Source: Candidatus Melainabacteria bacterium
GTDB lineage: Bacteria; Cyanobacteriota; Vampirovibrionia; Obscuribacterales; Obscuribacteraceae
Direction of reading: 5' to 3'
Assembly: GCA_013288645.1 (NCBI GenBank)
Contig: JABDBL010000019.1
Coordinates: forward strand, 1-47,356
Length of the DNA: 47,356 bases
Shown: in pieces, positions 27,847 to 36,812 of the stretch
How the letters are laid out: every line of letters begins with the position of its first letter
Numbering within the stretch: position 1 is the first letter of the stretch
Notes under the pieces: generated by a model
What the model saw: the letters and a program-made list of their open reading frames with translations, nothing else
The model's database searches: none
Told to the model about the DNA's origin: nothing
Position numbers and translations under genes: made by a program

Positions 27847-29253
27847 ATGAAACGGGTTTTACTCACAGTCCACAAATTTTTTCCTGAGCATCGAGCCGGG
27901 ACAGAAGTATTGGTTTTAAAAGTGGCCCAAGAACTCAAATGGCGTGGTTATCAAGTAGTTGTGCTGACTGCTAATCCCCCGGACTTTGATGCGCGCAGAA
28001 AAAATAATACTACAAGCGACCGAGAAGAGTTGATTAACTATGATTATGAGGGAATTCAAGTCTATTGTTTGACTGAAGAGGCCCGTCTTAAACACAATCG
28101 GTTTGCCAACGAGCATTATCATTCTTATTTAAAACAGCACTATAAAAAAATATTGGACATTGTGGCACCGGATTTAGTGCATTGTTTTCATCTGGAAAAT
28201 CTATCTGCGAGTTTCATTGAAGAAGCTAATGCCAGAAAGATACCGATGATATATTCGGCTACAGATTTTTGGCTCATTTGTCCGATAGTTCAATTAAGAC
28301 GTCCAGATGGCAGTAATTGCTTGGGACCCGCGCCATTGGGACTTAATTGCTTATCGTGTTATACGCCTAGAACTATGCCAGCTAAAGCTGAATTTGATGA
28401 AGCAATTATGGATAAATATTCTGATGCCTGGAGAAAAATACAAACTTTGCCTCCACTTGTTTCTAATTTCCTTACAACGAGCGCTTATTTGGCATATTTA
28501 GCTAAAAAGTTTCCTAGAGCAATGCAAGCAACTATGGAAAGAGCAATCGTATTAAAACGTTATGCAAATACGATTTCAGCAATAACTGTACCTACTTATC
28601 TGATGCAAGACTTGTTCGTTAGAAACGGTTTGAGTCAGCAAATTATTCATTATATTCCGTATGGTGTTGATACACAGTCCTTAAAAAAAGGTGCTTATAA
28701 GTCAGAGAGTTCAGATTTGCGCTTTGTCTTTATTGGCGCTTTGTCTGAGCATAAAGGGCCGGACCTCCTAATTAAAGCCTTTTTACAGTTGCCAGTTGAT
28801 AGCAAAGCCACTCTTACACTTTATGGTGATCTTAATCAGTTTCCTAAATATGGAAAATATCTGCAAAAGCTTGTTGCAGCAGATGTACCGTTAGCAAAGA
28901 AAATTATTTTCGCTGGAGTTTTTCCTAATGATCAAATGGGAGAAATCTTTCAAAATATTGACGTATTAGTGGTACCTTCACGTTGGTATGAAAATACACC
29001 TTTAGTGATACAGTCAGCTTTAGCTGCAAAAACGCCGGTAATTGCAACGAATTTAGGTGGTATGTCCGAACTCATTAAGCATGGACAGAATGGGTTATTG
29101 TTTGACTTGGATGATTGTCAGTCTTTAAGTGATCAACTATTGAAGTTGTTGAAAGATCGCACTCTTGTTATGAAACTTCGCGATAATATACAACCCGAAC
29201 GCTCTATTGTACAAATGGTTGATCAGTTGGAACTATTGTATAGAAGTGCTTAG
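27847..29253 (+). CDS. GT4-family glycosyltransferase
   Basis: 468 residues. Start at 27847 (MKRVLLTVHKFFPEHRAGTE) is preferred over the longer frame from 27757, which runs into the divergent gene; GAAAGAG lies about 9 bases upstream. The acceptor loop HRAGTE, a cysteine cluster around CLGPAPLGLNCLSC (seen in several GT4 proteins of glycan loci), LRFVFIGALSEHKGPDLLIK and VVPSRWYENTPLVIQSALAA then IATNLGGMSEL are typical GT-B donor-half motifs. It is monocistronic between two oppositely oriented genes. Confidence 0.85.
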   Translation: MKRVLLTVHKFFPEHRAGTEVLVLKVAQELKWRGYQVVVLTANPPDFDARRKNNTTSDREELINYDYEGIQVYCLTEEARLKHNRFANEHYHSYLKQHYKKILDIVAPDLVHCFHLENLSASFIEEANARKIPMIYSATDFWLICPIVQLRRPDGSNCLGPAPLGLNCLSCYTPRTMPAKAEFDEAIMDKYSDAWRKIQTLPPLVSNFLTTSAYLAYLAKKFPRAMQATMERAIVLKRYANTISAITVPTYLMQDLFVRNGLSQQIIHYIPYGVDTQSLKKGAYKSESSDLRFVFIGALSEHKGPDLLIKAFLQLPVDSKATLTLYGDLNQFPKYGKYLQKLVAADVPLAKKIIFAGVFPNDQMGEIFQNIDVLVVPSRWYENTPLVIQSALAAKTPVIATNLGGMSELIKHGQNGLLFDLDDCQSLSDQLLKLLKDRTLVMKLRDNIQPERSIVQMVDQLELLYRSA

Positions 29254-29268
29254 CATCTGTAGTGATAA

Positions 29269-31029
29269 TTAGCTATCAACTAGTTTGTATAACTGTAATG
29301 TGCTGCCATCCGACAATAATTTCTGATTGACTAACTTATATAATCCTGAAGAATGAACAAATCGTAACCATTTATCATATGCCGCTGCACTTTTTGTGTC
29401 GCAAAATGGCAAACCTTGGTCACCAGTTTTTAAAATATACCATTTATACCACATAGCTATAGCATAGTTAAAACGTACTTTATCACCCAGTTCAGTATGT
29501 TCTCGCGGACTAGCTACTTCTATATTGTCTTTTCTTATTTTAGTTAAATAATAAAATGGCGAACAATTTATTGGATTAGCGTTAGGCATAATCATAAGAG
29601 TGGTAGGGTTGCCCATACTTGCTGATTCAATACTTAATAAAGATGAAAGTATTCCCCAATCGGACTTTGGCAAAGGACTGATTGATACTCCAGGCATTTG
29701 AGCAACAATTGATTTTGTTTTAAATTCTTCGCACGTAAATTGCATGATTGCTTTTGTCCATGTAGGCAAACAAAGCGGGTAAGGACTAAAAGCTTCGTAA
29801 GTGATTTGGAGAAAAGCAGTTGCTCCTAACGCAAACAAAATTAAGCGAGGCAAACTCGCGCGGGTGAACCATAGTTTGGCAAATAAGCCAGCTGTTAAAA
29901 TACTTATAGGCACAGCGACAGGAATAATGTATCTAAATTGATGTGGCCAGCGAAAGGCGCTAGCCAAAAGTAAGGCAAATATTATTGATGCAAAAAGATA
30001 GATTTTATTTTTATGGAGCGGCCTAATGCTTATAAGAGCAGCCAAGAAACACACACACAATATTGGAGAAAGAATTAGTGGTAAGTCCTCTAAAGCAAAA
30101 CGCCACAAATGGGTGAAGAATTCGGCCAGCCAATTAAATTCGCAGCGGATAGGAATTATAGCTAATGATTGGGGGATACTATTAATCACCTGAAAATCTT
30201 GCTGTTGTATCGAAGCAATGAATTTTAGTACAGCCGGTCCTGCTAATATGAGCCAAGGCAGAATTATGATTATACTGATCATTCCAACAATACATAATTG
30301 CTTAATTCGAGCGTAATTGTGTTTGCCATTATGACTTTTCAAAGCAAAAATAATATCTAACAAAATTGGTCCGACAAAAAATATGGGTGTATTATTTTTC
30401 GTCAAGGTGGTTAGCCCAAACACAAGACCAAGGAGCAAAGATCTCCTTGGTTGTGGATTTTCGGACCACCATAAAAAGTAAGCTAGTCCTAGACCAACCA
30501 TTGCAATTGAAGCAAAATCCAATAAGGCACTATGGGCTGACCAAAAAACGGCTGGGTAGAAAAATACTAATACTGCGGCAATCATACCTGCTAGCTCATT
30601 TTGAAAAGTTGCTCTCGCTATAAAATATAAAGAGCCAAATAATAAAGAAGCGAAAGCCATATTGCTTATAAGTTCTGTGTTGGCTAATTGTCCAAAGATG
30701 AATTTAAAGGAAGCACTGACAATATAAAAGAGAGGAGGATAGAGTTGACTGACAGCAAAAATATTGCGATACCAATCTAGATGACGCAAATGAGGATGTT
30801 GTAGTAAGTCATAAACGTAAAAGCTATTCAATTTGTGAACGGCGGTGTCCCAGCAAGGAATGGACTTGTCGTACATGGTCCAAACAACAATGGATAGTTC
30901 TATAGTAACTAATAGAAGTAGGCACGCAAGGCTTGTGGATAGTGGCTGCCCAAGTTGTATAGGCTTGGCATTTCGACTGTTTGCGGGCTCAATCGTTTCC
31001 ATTTGTATTTGTGTCAATTGATTGCTCAT
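29269..31029 (-). CDS. ArnT-like GT39 membrane glycosyltransferase
   Basis: 586 residues with a long cytoplasmic lead (about 30), then roughly 11 membrane helices. The first loop SIPCWDTAVHKLNSFYVY holds the acidic residue expected for metal-assisted catalysis. QLYPPLFYIVSASFKFIFGQ and FGLTTLTKNNTPIFFVGP are characteristic of PMT_2/GT39 proteins that transfer sugars from polyprenyl phosphate to lipid or protein acceptors on the outer side. It is shorter at the C-terminus than the two large GT-C proteins upstream. Divergent from the transketolase operon across 202 bases. Confidence 0.7.
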   Translation of the reverse strand: MSNQLTQIQMETIEPANSRNAKPIQLGQPLSTSLACLLLLVTIELSIVVWTMYDKSIPCWDTAVHKLNSFYVYDLLQHPHLRHLDWYRNIFAVSQLYPPLFYIVSASFKFIFGQLANTELISNMAFASLLFGSLYFIARATFQNELAGMIAAVLVFFYPAVFWSAHSALLDFASIAMVGLGLAYFLWWSENPQPRRSLLLGLVFGLTTLTKNNTPIFFVGPILLDIIFALKSHNGKHNYARIKQLCIVGMISIIIILPWLILAGPAVLKFIASIQQQDFQVINSIPQSLAIIPIRCEFNWLAEFFTHLWRFALEDLPLILSPILCVCFLAALISIRPLHKNKIYLFASIIFALLLASAFRWPHQFRYIIPVAVPISILTAGLFAKLWFTRASLPRLILFALGATAFLQITYEAFSPYPLCLPTWTKAIMQFTCEEFKTKSIVAQMPGVSISPLPKSDWGILSSLLSIESASMGNPTTLMIMPNANPINCSPFYYLTKIRKDNIEVASPREHTELGDKVRFNYAIAMWYKWYILKTGDQGLPFCDTKSAAAYDKWLRFVHSSGLYKLVNQKLLSDGSTLQLYKLVDS

Positions 31030-31145
31030 TTAAAATAAAGTTATAGTTTATAAAGTCAGATAATTCTAATTGGCAAAAAATATAGATTAGAATACTTTAG
31101 GAAAGACCAATCGCTTACTTTATTTTTGCTATTCTAGCAAAAATG

Positions 31146-31186
31146 TTGACATCTACTCGTGTGTGTAGAGTTAGATACTCTATAAT
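31146..31186 (+). promoter_or_regulatory. Candidate promoter/operator for the transketolase-to-hemH operon
   Basis: A consensus TTGACA (31146) and a consensus TATAAT (31181) are present but 29 bases apart, too far for one standard promoter. Overlapping the TATAAT is an inverted repeat TAGAGT-tagat-ACTCTA (31166-31182), which could be an operator. The site is about 50 bases upstream of the GTG start of the operon. Confidence 0.35.
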
Positions 31187-31231
31187 TATCTAGTCTTCAG
31201 GCATATTACCGAAGCCGGTAAAGGCAAAGCA

Positions 31232-32089
31232 GTGCTCAATATAGTAAGCCCGCAAACTATATATCCGTTAGGCGATGGTGTAATTTCTTCACAATCGTGG
31301 TTTGGTTCAGCACGTGCTATGCGCGAGCTTATTTTAAAAGAATCTTTTCGAGCTCATGTGGGACATATCGGTTCAGGTCTTTGCATTGTAGAGATTTTAG
31401 AAGCGCTTTTTTCTAAAATCATGAAAATTGATTCTCCTAGTGACCAAGATAGAGATCGTTTTATTCTTTCGAAAGGACATGCAGCGCTTGCTCTTTATGT
31501 AACTTTATATTTTAAAGGATGGATTACTGCTGAGCAACTTTCAACATTTTGTGGGAATGGTACTACATTTGGTGTGCATCCCGAGCCTCAAACACCCGGG
31601 GTAGATTTTGGTACGGGTTCTCTAGGGCAAGGTCTATCATTTGCCACAGGTGCCGCTCTTGCTGCCCGCTGGCAAAAATCAAAGCGACGAGTATTTACGG
31701 TAATGAGTGATGCTGAATGTAATGAAGGGTCTACTTGGGAAGCAGTGATGTTTGCCGGTCATCATAAGCTATCTAATTTGTGCGCCATTATAGACATGAA
31801 CAAGCAACAAGCATTCGGATATACGAAAGATGTTATCAACATTCCGAATATAAAGGACGTTTGGAACGGATTCAATTGGGACGTGTACGAAGTGGATGGA
31901 CATAATATAGAACAATTGGTTAAAACTATGTCTAGTTTGAATTTTAGTGAGGGACGCCCCCACGTTTTATTAGCGAATACTATTTTTGGCAAGGGTGTTT
32001 CATTTATGGAAGGCCAAATAAAATGGCATTATAGTCCTTTGTCTGAGCACGATTTAGCCCAAGCATTGATAGACGTGAGCAAAAGCTAA
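31232..32089 (+). CDS. Transketolase-like protein, N-terminal (TPP-binding) half
   Basis: 285 residues; with the next gene it makes a split transketolase. Thiamine diphosphate-binding half: SFRAHVGHIGSGLCIVEIL, LSKGHAALALY, GTGSLGQGLSFATGAALA and SDAECNEGSTWEA with DMN after it (the GDG-x-N cofactor/metal motif, with GDG replaced by SDA). The GTG start at 31232 has a weak AAAGG upstream; ATG 31319 is a shorter alternative. Such pairs in glycan loci are thought to transfer two-carbon units to make unusual or branched sugars; being first in a glycan operon fits that better than central metabolism, but this is inference. Confidence 0.85.
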   Translation: MLNIVSPQTIYPLGDGVISSQSWFGSARAMRELILKESFRAHVGHIGSGLCIVEILEALFSKIMKIDSPSDQDRDRFILSKGHAALALYVTLYFKGWITAEQLSTFCGNGTTFGVHPEPQTPGVDFGTGSLGQGLSFATGAALAARWQKSKRRVFTVMSDAECNEGSTWEAVMFAGHHKLSNLCAIIDMNKQQAFGYTKDVINIPNIKDVWNGFNWDVYEVDGHNIEQLVKTMSSLNFSEGRPHVLLANTIFGKGVSFMEGQIKWHYSPLSEHDLAQALIDVSKS

Positions 32090-33024
32090 TGAGACTAACT
32101 TTCGTAAAAACATTGGTTGAATTAGCACAAACAGACCAGCGTATTGTTTTACTTACGGCTGATCTTGGATATTCTGCTTTGGAGCCCTTCAAAGATCAAC
32201 TTGCGGATCGTTTTATAAATGTGGGTGTGGCAGAACAAAATATGGTGGGTGTAGCGACCGGTTTAGCGGAAGCAGGGTTTATTCCTTTTGTTTATTCAAT
32301 TGTCACTTTTGCTAGTCTTAGACCATATGAATTTATTAGAAATGGTCCTATTGCGCATAACTTACCCGTACGCATAGCTGGTGTAGGCGGTGGTATGGAA
32401 TATAGTCATAATGGCTTGACTCACTTTGGTGTAGAAGATATAGGCGTAATGCGCACTCAGCCAGGTATTTCCATTTTTGCTCCAGCAGATGCTCAACAGA
32501 CAGAAACCATATTACGGTCCACCTATATGTTAGAAGGTCCGGTTTATTATCGGTTAGGTAAAGATGATAGAACAATTGTGCCTGGACTAGAAGGTTCGTT
32601 TGAATTAGGCAAAGCACAAATATTGACTGAAGGTTCTGATTGTTTGATAGTTAGTATGGGAGCGGTTAGTAATGAGACTGCTGCAGCTGTGGTTGAATTG
32701 CAGAAGAGCAATATCTCAGTTACACATGCGGTTTTGGCAACTATAAATCCGCCACCTGATGAGGGATTTACATCATTGCTTGGGCATTATCCATATATAT
32801 TTACAGTGGAAGCCCATTATGTATCTGGTGGACTGGGGTCTTTGGTAAGCGAAATAATTGCAGATAATGCACTTAAGACTAGACTGACAAGGATCGGATT
32901 AAACAAAACTCCTGATAGCATTACAGGAGATCAGGCTTTTTTATATGACCGTTATGGGTTGTCACCGCGGGCAATTGCTAAAAAAGTTGTTGATACGGTC
33001 AAATTGTCGAGGGTAACGTGTTAG
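32089..33024 (+). CDS. Transketolase-like protein, C-terminal (pyrimidine-binding) half
   Basis: 311 residues. Contains the Pyr domain motif FINVGVAEQNMVGVATGLAE, where the Glu activates the cofactor, followed by GFIPFVYSIVTFASLRPYEF, GVGGGMEYSHNGLTH, a C-terminal transketolase domain (GSDCLIVSMGAVSNETAAAV) and VEAHYVSGGLGSLV. It overlaps the N-half by one base (TAATG), so the two subunits are made in equal amount. The length matches the second subunit of split archaeal/bacterial transketolases. Confidence 0.85.
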   Translation: MRLTFVKTLVELAQTDQRIVLLTADLGYSALEPFKDQLADRFINVGVAEQNMVGVATGLAEAGFIPFVYSIVTFASLRPYEFIRNGPIAHNLPVRIAGVGGGMEYSHNGLTHFGVEDIGVMRTQPGISIFAPADAQQTETILRSTYMLEGPVYYRLGKDDRTIVPGLEGSFELGKAQILTEGSDCLIVSMGAVSNETAAAVVELQKSNISVTHAVLATINPPPDEGFTSLLGHYPYIFTVEAHYVSGGLGSLVSEIIADNALKTRLTRIGLNKTPDSITGDQAFLYDRYGLSPRAIAKKVVDTVKLSRVTC

Positions 33025-33710
33025 TTTCAATTATTCTGCCTGTCCACAATCAAGGCGATCATATTGGCGAAATAGTGCAGGGGTATATAAGTATTTTGTC
33101 TCAATTTATAAAAGACTTTGAGCTTATACTTGTTGCCAATGCTTGTACTGATAATTCGGCTGCTGTTTGTCAGGGGTTGTTAAATAAAGATACAAGAATT
33201 AAATTAGTGCAAATTTCTGAATCCGGTTGGGGTAAAGCAGTCAAGCTTGGTTTGAAAGAAGCACAAGGTGAAATCGTTTGCTATACAAATTCTGCTCGTA
33301 CCAGTCCTGAAGTATTACGTTCTATTTTGGAATATAGTTTGGTCAATCCGAACGTGGTAGTGAAGGCCAATAGAAAAATTAGAGATGGATTACGCCGTCG
33401 TCTTGGTTCACTTCTTTATAATCTGGAATGCCGTATGTTATTTGATTCCCCAGTTTGGGATATTAATGGCACGCCGAAAGCATTTCCACGTAAATATACA
33501 CCTTTACTAAATCTTTCTCGGGAAGATGATTTAATCGATGCTGAATTTGTGGCATTATGTCGTAAATATGATTATCCAATGTTGGAGATACCAGTACTTT
33601 CTACTCGTAGACATAGTGGTAAATCGACTACTAATTATGGTTCAGCTGTCAAAATGTATGTAGGAGCGTTGCGGCTTTGGCAACAATTCAAAAAAACAAG
33701 CCCGGCTTAA
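33018..33710 (+). CDS. GT2-like glycosyltransferase with altered DxD site
   Basis: 230 residues. GT-A fold start VSIILPVHNQGDHIGEI and LILVANACTDNSA match dolichol-phosphate-mannose-synthase-like GT2 proteins. Where family members have a DxD (typically VxxxDxDxQ), this protein reads CYTNSARTSPEVL, so both metal aspartates are replaced. RRRLGSLLYNLECRMLF and DINGTPKAFPR are the usual following segments. Either it uses a different metal arrangement or it is a non-catalytic relative. GTG start, 7-base overlap with the transketolase C-half. Confidence 0.7.
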   Translation: MLVSIILPVHNQGDHIGEIVQGYISILSQFIKDFELILVANACTDNSAAVCQGLLNKDTRIKLVQISESGWGKAVKLGLKEAQGEIVCYTNSARTSPEVLRSILEYSLVNPNVVVKANRKIRDGLRRRLGSLLYNLECRMLFDSPVWDINGTPKAFPRKYTPLLNLSREDDLIDAEFVALCRKYDYPMLEIPVLSTRRHSGKSTTNYGSAVKMYVGALRLWQQFKKTSPA

Positions 33711-34930
33711 AAACTAAAATAAGTAGAGATCTAGATGCACTGTGGCAACATCACCATGGAGAGTGGCGTTCACCAGAACAGATTACTAGTCAATGGCGCC
33801 AAGCGGCAGAAATTGATCTTTCGTTGCTTCAATTTCGTACGCGTGGCAAGTGGTGGGAGGTTTTGCAAGGTATTACGCTGATTGTCAGTCGCGAATATGA
33901 GCATATGTTACTTGCTTTGACAGCAATAGACGGCCGACCCCATATTAGTTATCTAAGTATGCCGCATCCTTCCGGTATCGCATATGATGCTAAGCAAGAA
34001 CTAGTTTATATAGCCAGTACTAGAAACCCAAATCAAATATATGATTTAGCGGTTGTTGATGAATGTATTGAAAGGCTTGATAGAGAGCAAACTTTTACCG
34101 AAGGCAGGCCTTTAATTCCTAGACGTTCTCGTTTCTATCCTGGTTGTCTTTATATGCATGACTTAGCGATCATTGGTGGTCAATTGTATGCAAATGCGGT
34201 GGGCCAAAATGCCATAGTCAAACTTAGTTCGCAAGCAGAATATGAAAGAGTTTGGTGGCCAAATTGTATTGAAAGTGAAAATGGTCCAATCTTTGAACAG
34301 AATCATATTCAGTTAAATTCGATAGCAGCGGGTGGCAACATTAAAGAATCTTATTTTTCTGCTTCTTGTGATCAGATTTCTAATAGAAGACCAGGGCATA
34401 AAAATTTTCCTGTAGATAAGCGGGGTGTAATTTTTTCTGGGAAAAGCAAGGAAGTTTTTGCTCGCGGATTAACTCGTCCTCATTCTGCTCGCTTATATAA
34501 AGGTGCTGTTTGGGTTGACAATAGCGGTTATGGCGAATTAGGCTATGCTGAAAATGGACAATTCCAGCCTATTATAAGGCTGCCTGGTTGGACCAGAGGC
34601 TTATGCTTTAATGGATCTTTAGCTTTTGTTGGCACATCGCGAGTGATTCCTAAATTCAGTCGATATGCTCCTGGATTAGATGTAAATAAAAGCGAATGCG
34701 GAATACATGCTATTGATATGAAAACTGGTAAATTAGTGGGGAGCCTAATTTGGCCCTTAGGAAACCAGATTTTTGCTATTGAAGCAATTCCGCAAAAAAT
34801 CACTACTGGTTTTCCTTTTGTTTACAAATCCAGGCATTCAAAGGGTCAAAAACAAAATCTCTTTTATAGTTTCTCTATACGCCAACCAAAAAAGGCCGCA
34901 CTAATAACACTCAGGAGTAAAAATGACTGA
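33677..34930 (+). CDS. DUF4915/TIGR03032 family protein (beta-propeller-like)
   Basis: 417 residues. Matches the TIGR03032 pattern: MPHPSGIAYDAKQELVYIAS, QNHIQLNSIA, TRPHSARLYKGAVWVDNSGY followed by GELGY, and LPGWTRGLCFNGSLAFVGTS. Family function is not established; members appear beside glycosyl- and sulfotransferases. The TTG start has AGGAG 10 bases upstream and overlaps the GT2 gene by 34 bases; no alternative start exists before residue 46. The stop overlaps the sulfotransferase ATG by 8 bases. A binding or scaffolding role for the sulfated product is conceivable. Confidence 0.75.
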   Translation: MATIQKNKPGLKTKISRDLDALWQHHHGEWRSPEQITSQWRQAAEIDLSLLQFRTRGKWWEVLQGITLIVSREYEHMLLALTAIDGRPHISYLSMPHPSGIAYDAKQELVYIASTRNPNQIYDLAVVDECIERLDREQTFTEGRPLIPRRSRFYPGCLYMHDLAIIGGQLYANAVGQNAIVKLSSQAEYERVWWPNCIESENGPIFEQNHIQLNSIAAGGNIKESYFSASCDQISNRRPGHKNFPVDKRGVIFSGKSKEVFARGLTRPHSARLYKGAVWVDNSGYGELGYAENGQFQPIIRLPGWTRGLCFNGSLAFVGTSRVIPKFSRYAPGLDVNKSECGIHAIDMKTGKLVGSLIWPLGNQIFAIEAIPQKITTGFPFVYKSRHSKGQKQNLFYSFSIRQPKKAALITLRSKND

Positions 34931-35867
34931 AAATTTTCGTTTGTTAATGATCGGAGCAATGTATGAAAACGGTGGTAATACATCGCATCGCTTTTTGGAT
35001 GGGCACCCACAACTTTTTGTGTATCCATTTGAATCACAACCAGGAACCAAATATGTCAATGACTATTTGAACTCTATGTATCCACTTAAATACCGTTGGC
35101 CGACGTTTGCTTTAGAAGCAACCCCTGAGCAAGACTATAAAGCCATTATCGATGAAGAAGGCAAAGTACGGGCCCGCACTCCTAATGTGAGCAAATTCCG
35201 TCATATGCCGATGGATTTTAATGATGATGATCGTATGGCTAAATACGTTGCCCATATCAAAAAGACCGGACGTAGCCGTGCTAACAATATGGCGGCTTTT
35301 TATAAAGCAACTTTTGAAGCTTGGAAAGACTATAAGCGTACGGGCAAAGAACAAATGTATGTTGGCTATAGCCCTATTATTACAGTTGACGCTAACAAAA
35401 TACTTGATGATCTTTCGGAAGCCCATTTCTTGCACATTGTAAGAAATCCTTGGTCAGCATACGCTGATACCAAAAAGCGCCCGGTTCCTCTTTCTTTGCA
35501 ACATTATATGCTTGGGTGGACAATGAATCAATATTACGCTTTAATTTTCAAAGAAAAATATCCAGATCGTTTCCACATCGTACGTACTGAAGATGTAATG
35601 GCAGATCCTAAAAAAACTTTAGGCGAGCTATGCAAAAAAATGGGTTTGGAGATAGCTGATTCTTTAGCAACACCAAGCTGGAATGGTGAACCTTTGAAAG
35701 AGGTTTATCCTTGGGGGACCATTCGTACAGCTACTACTGAAGCAAATATTGCCACTGCTCACGAATTATCTGCTGATGAACAATTGGAAATTCAAGTACT
35801 TGCTAATCAATATTTGAAGGTGTTTAATTACGAAAATATCTTAAGCAATGTCCCAGTGCGTGTATGA
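34923..35867 (+). CDS. Sulfotransferase family protein
   Basis: 314 residues, cytoplasmic. Predicted to transfer sulfate from PAPS to a sugar hydroxyl. The N-terminal phosphosulfate loop region is LMIGAMYENGGNTSHRFLDG and ends in HPQLFVYPFES, matching the usual layout though the classical RSGTT is replaced. The 3'-phosphate-binding strand HIVRNPWSAYADTKKR is well conserved, as is FHIVRTEDVMADPKKTLGEL. An AGGAG sits 7 bases upstream of the ATG, the best ribosome site in the operon. Stop and next start overlap by four bases (ATGA). Confidence 0.8.
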   Translation: MTENFRLLMIGAMYENGGNTSHRFLDGHPQLFVYPFESQPGTKYVNDYLNSMYPLKYRWPTFALEATPEQDYKAIIDEEGKVRARTPNVSKFRHMPMDFNDDDRMAKYVAHIKKTGRSRANNMAAFYKATFEAWKDYKRTGKEQMYVGYSPIITVDANKILDDLSEAHFLHIVRNPWSAYADTKKRPVPLSLQHYMLGWTMNQYYALIFKEKYPDRFHIVRTEDVMADPKKTLGELCKKMGLEIADSLATPSWNGEPLKEVYPWGTIRTATTEANIATAHELSADEQLEIQVLANQYLKVFNYENILSNVPVRV

Positions 35868-36811
35868 AGCGAGCTCTAATAACGGGTGCTGCTGGTTTTG
35901 TTGGAGCTAACTTAGCCAGACATTTGCTGGCTAGCGGTAACAAAGTTCATATCATCTGCCGTCCAGATAGTGATTTCTGGCGGCTTGATGATGTTAGAAA
36001 TGATTTGCAAACACACGATATTTCTTTAAGCGACGCAGAAGCTTTGCAAGTTTGTGTTAAGAAAATTAATCCAGACTGGATCTTTCATCTAGCGGCGCAT
36101 GGTGCATACTCGTGGCAAAATGATATTGAGCGTGTAATGTCTACTAATGTTGTTGGTACGGCTAATCTGTTAAGCGCTTGTGTTAAGACTAATTGCGAAG
36201 CTTTTATTGCTGCTGGTTCGTCTTCAGAATACGGTTATAAAGACCATGCACCAGCTGAAGATGAACGCGTTGATCCAAATAGCGAATATGCAATTGCTAA
36301 AGCAGCGGCAACACATTTTTGCAAATTATATGCACAAAAATATGGAGTCCCCACAGCAGTTCTGCGTCTTTATTCTGTTTATGGATCATATGAAGACAAA
36401 GATAGACTAATTCCAACAATAATAGCCAATGGTCTGCAGGGAAAATTTCCTCCGCTAGTAGATCCAGAGATTGCTCGTGATTTTATTTATATAGAAGACA
36501 CTATTTCAGCTTTTATAGCGGCAGCCACTAAGGAAATTAAACCAGGTTCTGTTTATAATGTCGGCACTGGCAAGCAAACTACATTACGCGATGTTGTTTC
36601 AACTGCCCGTGAAATATTTGATATTAAGCAACAGCCGCAATGGGGTTCTATGCCAAATCGTAAGTGGGATACTTCAGTTTGGGTAGCTAATAATGAAAAG
36701 CTGTGTCGTGAATTAAGCTGGCAGCCAAAATATTCTTTTAAAGAAGGTCTTGCAAAGACAATAAAATGGTATCAGCAACAAGCTGAACGGCCGGTGATCA
36801 AAAGTCATTAA
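35864..36811 (+). CDS. NAD(P)-dependent nucleotide-sugar SDR epimerase/dehydratase
   Basis: 315 residues. GAAGFVGANL (GxxGxxG) near residue 8, IFHLAAHGAY, AGSSSEYGYK and YAIAKAAA (Tyr-x3-Lys) define an extended SDR; RLYSVYGSYEDKDRLIPTII and EIARDFIYIED suggest a CDP- or GDP-sugar epimerase/reductase as in deoxysugar pathways. It starts inside the sulfotransferase stop and directly precedes the 704-residue GT4, so it probably provides that enzyme's donor sugar. Exact substrate unknown. Confidence 0.8.
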   Translation: MKRALITGAAGFVGANLARHLLASGNKVHIICRPDSDFWRLDDVRNDLQTHDISLSDAEALQVCVKKINPDWIFHLAAHGAYSWQNDIERVMSTNVVGTANLLSACVKTNCEAFIAAGSSSEYGYKDHAPAEDERVDPNSEYAIAKAAATHFCKLYAQKYGVPTAVLRLYSVYGSYEDKDRLIPTIIANGLQGKFPPLVDPEIARDFIYIEDTISAFIAAATKEIKPGSVYNVGTGKQTTLRDVVSTAREIFDIKQQPQWGSMPNRKWDTSVWVANNEKLCRELSWQPKYSFKEGLAKTIKWYQQQAERPVIKSH

Positions 36812-36812
36812 T

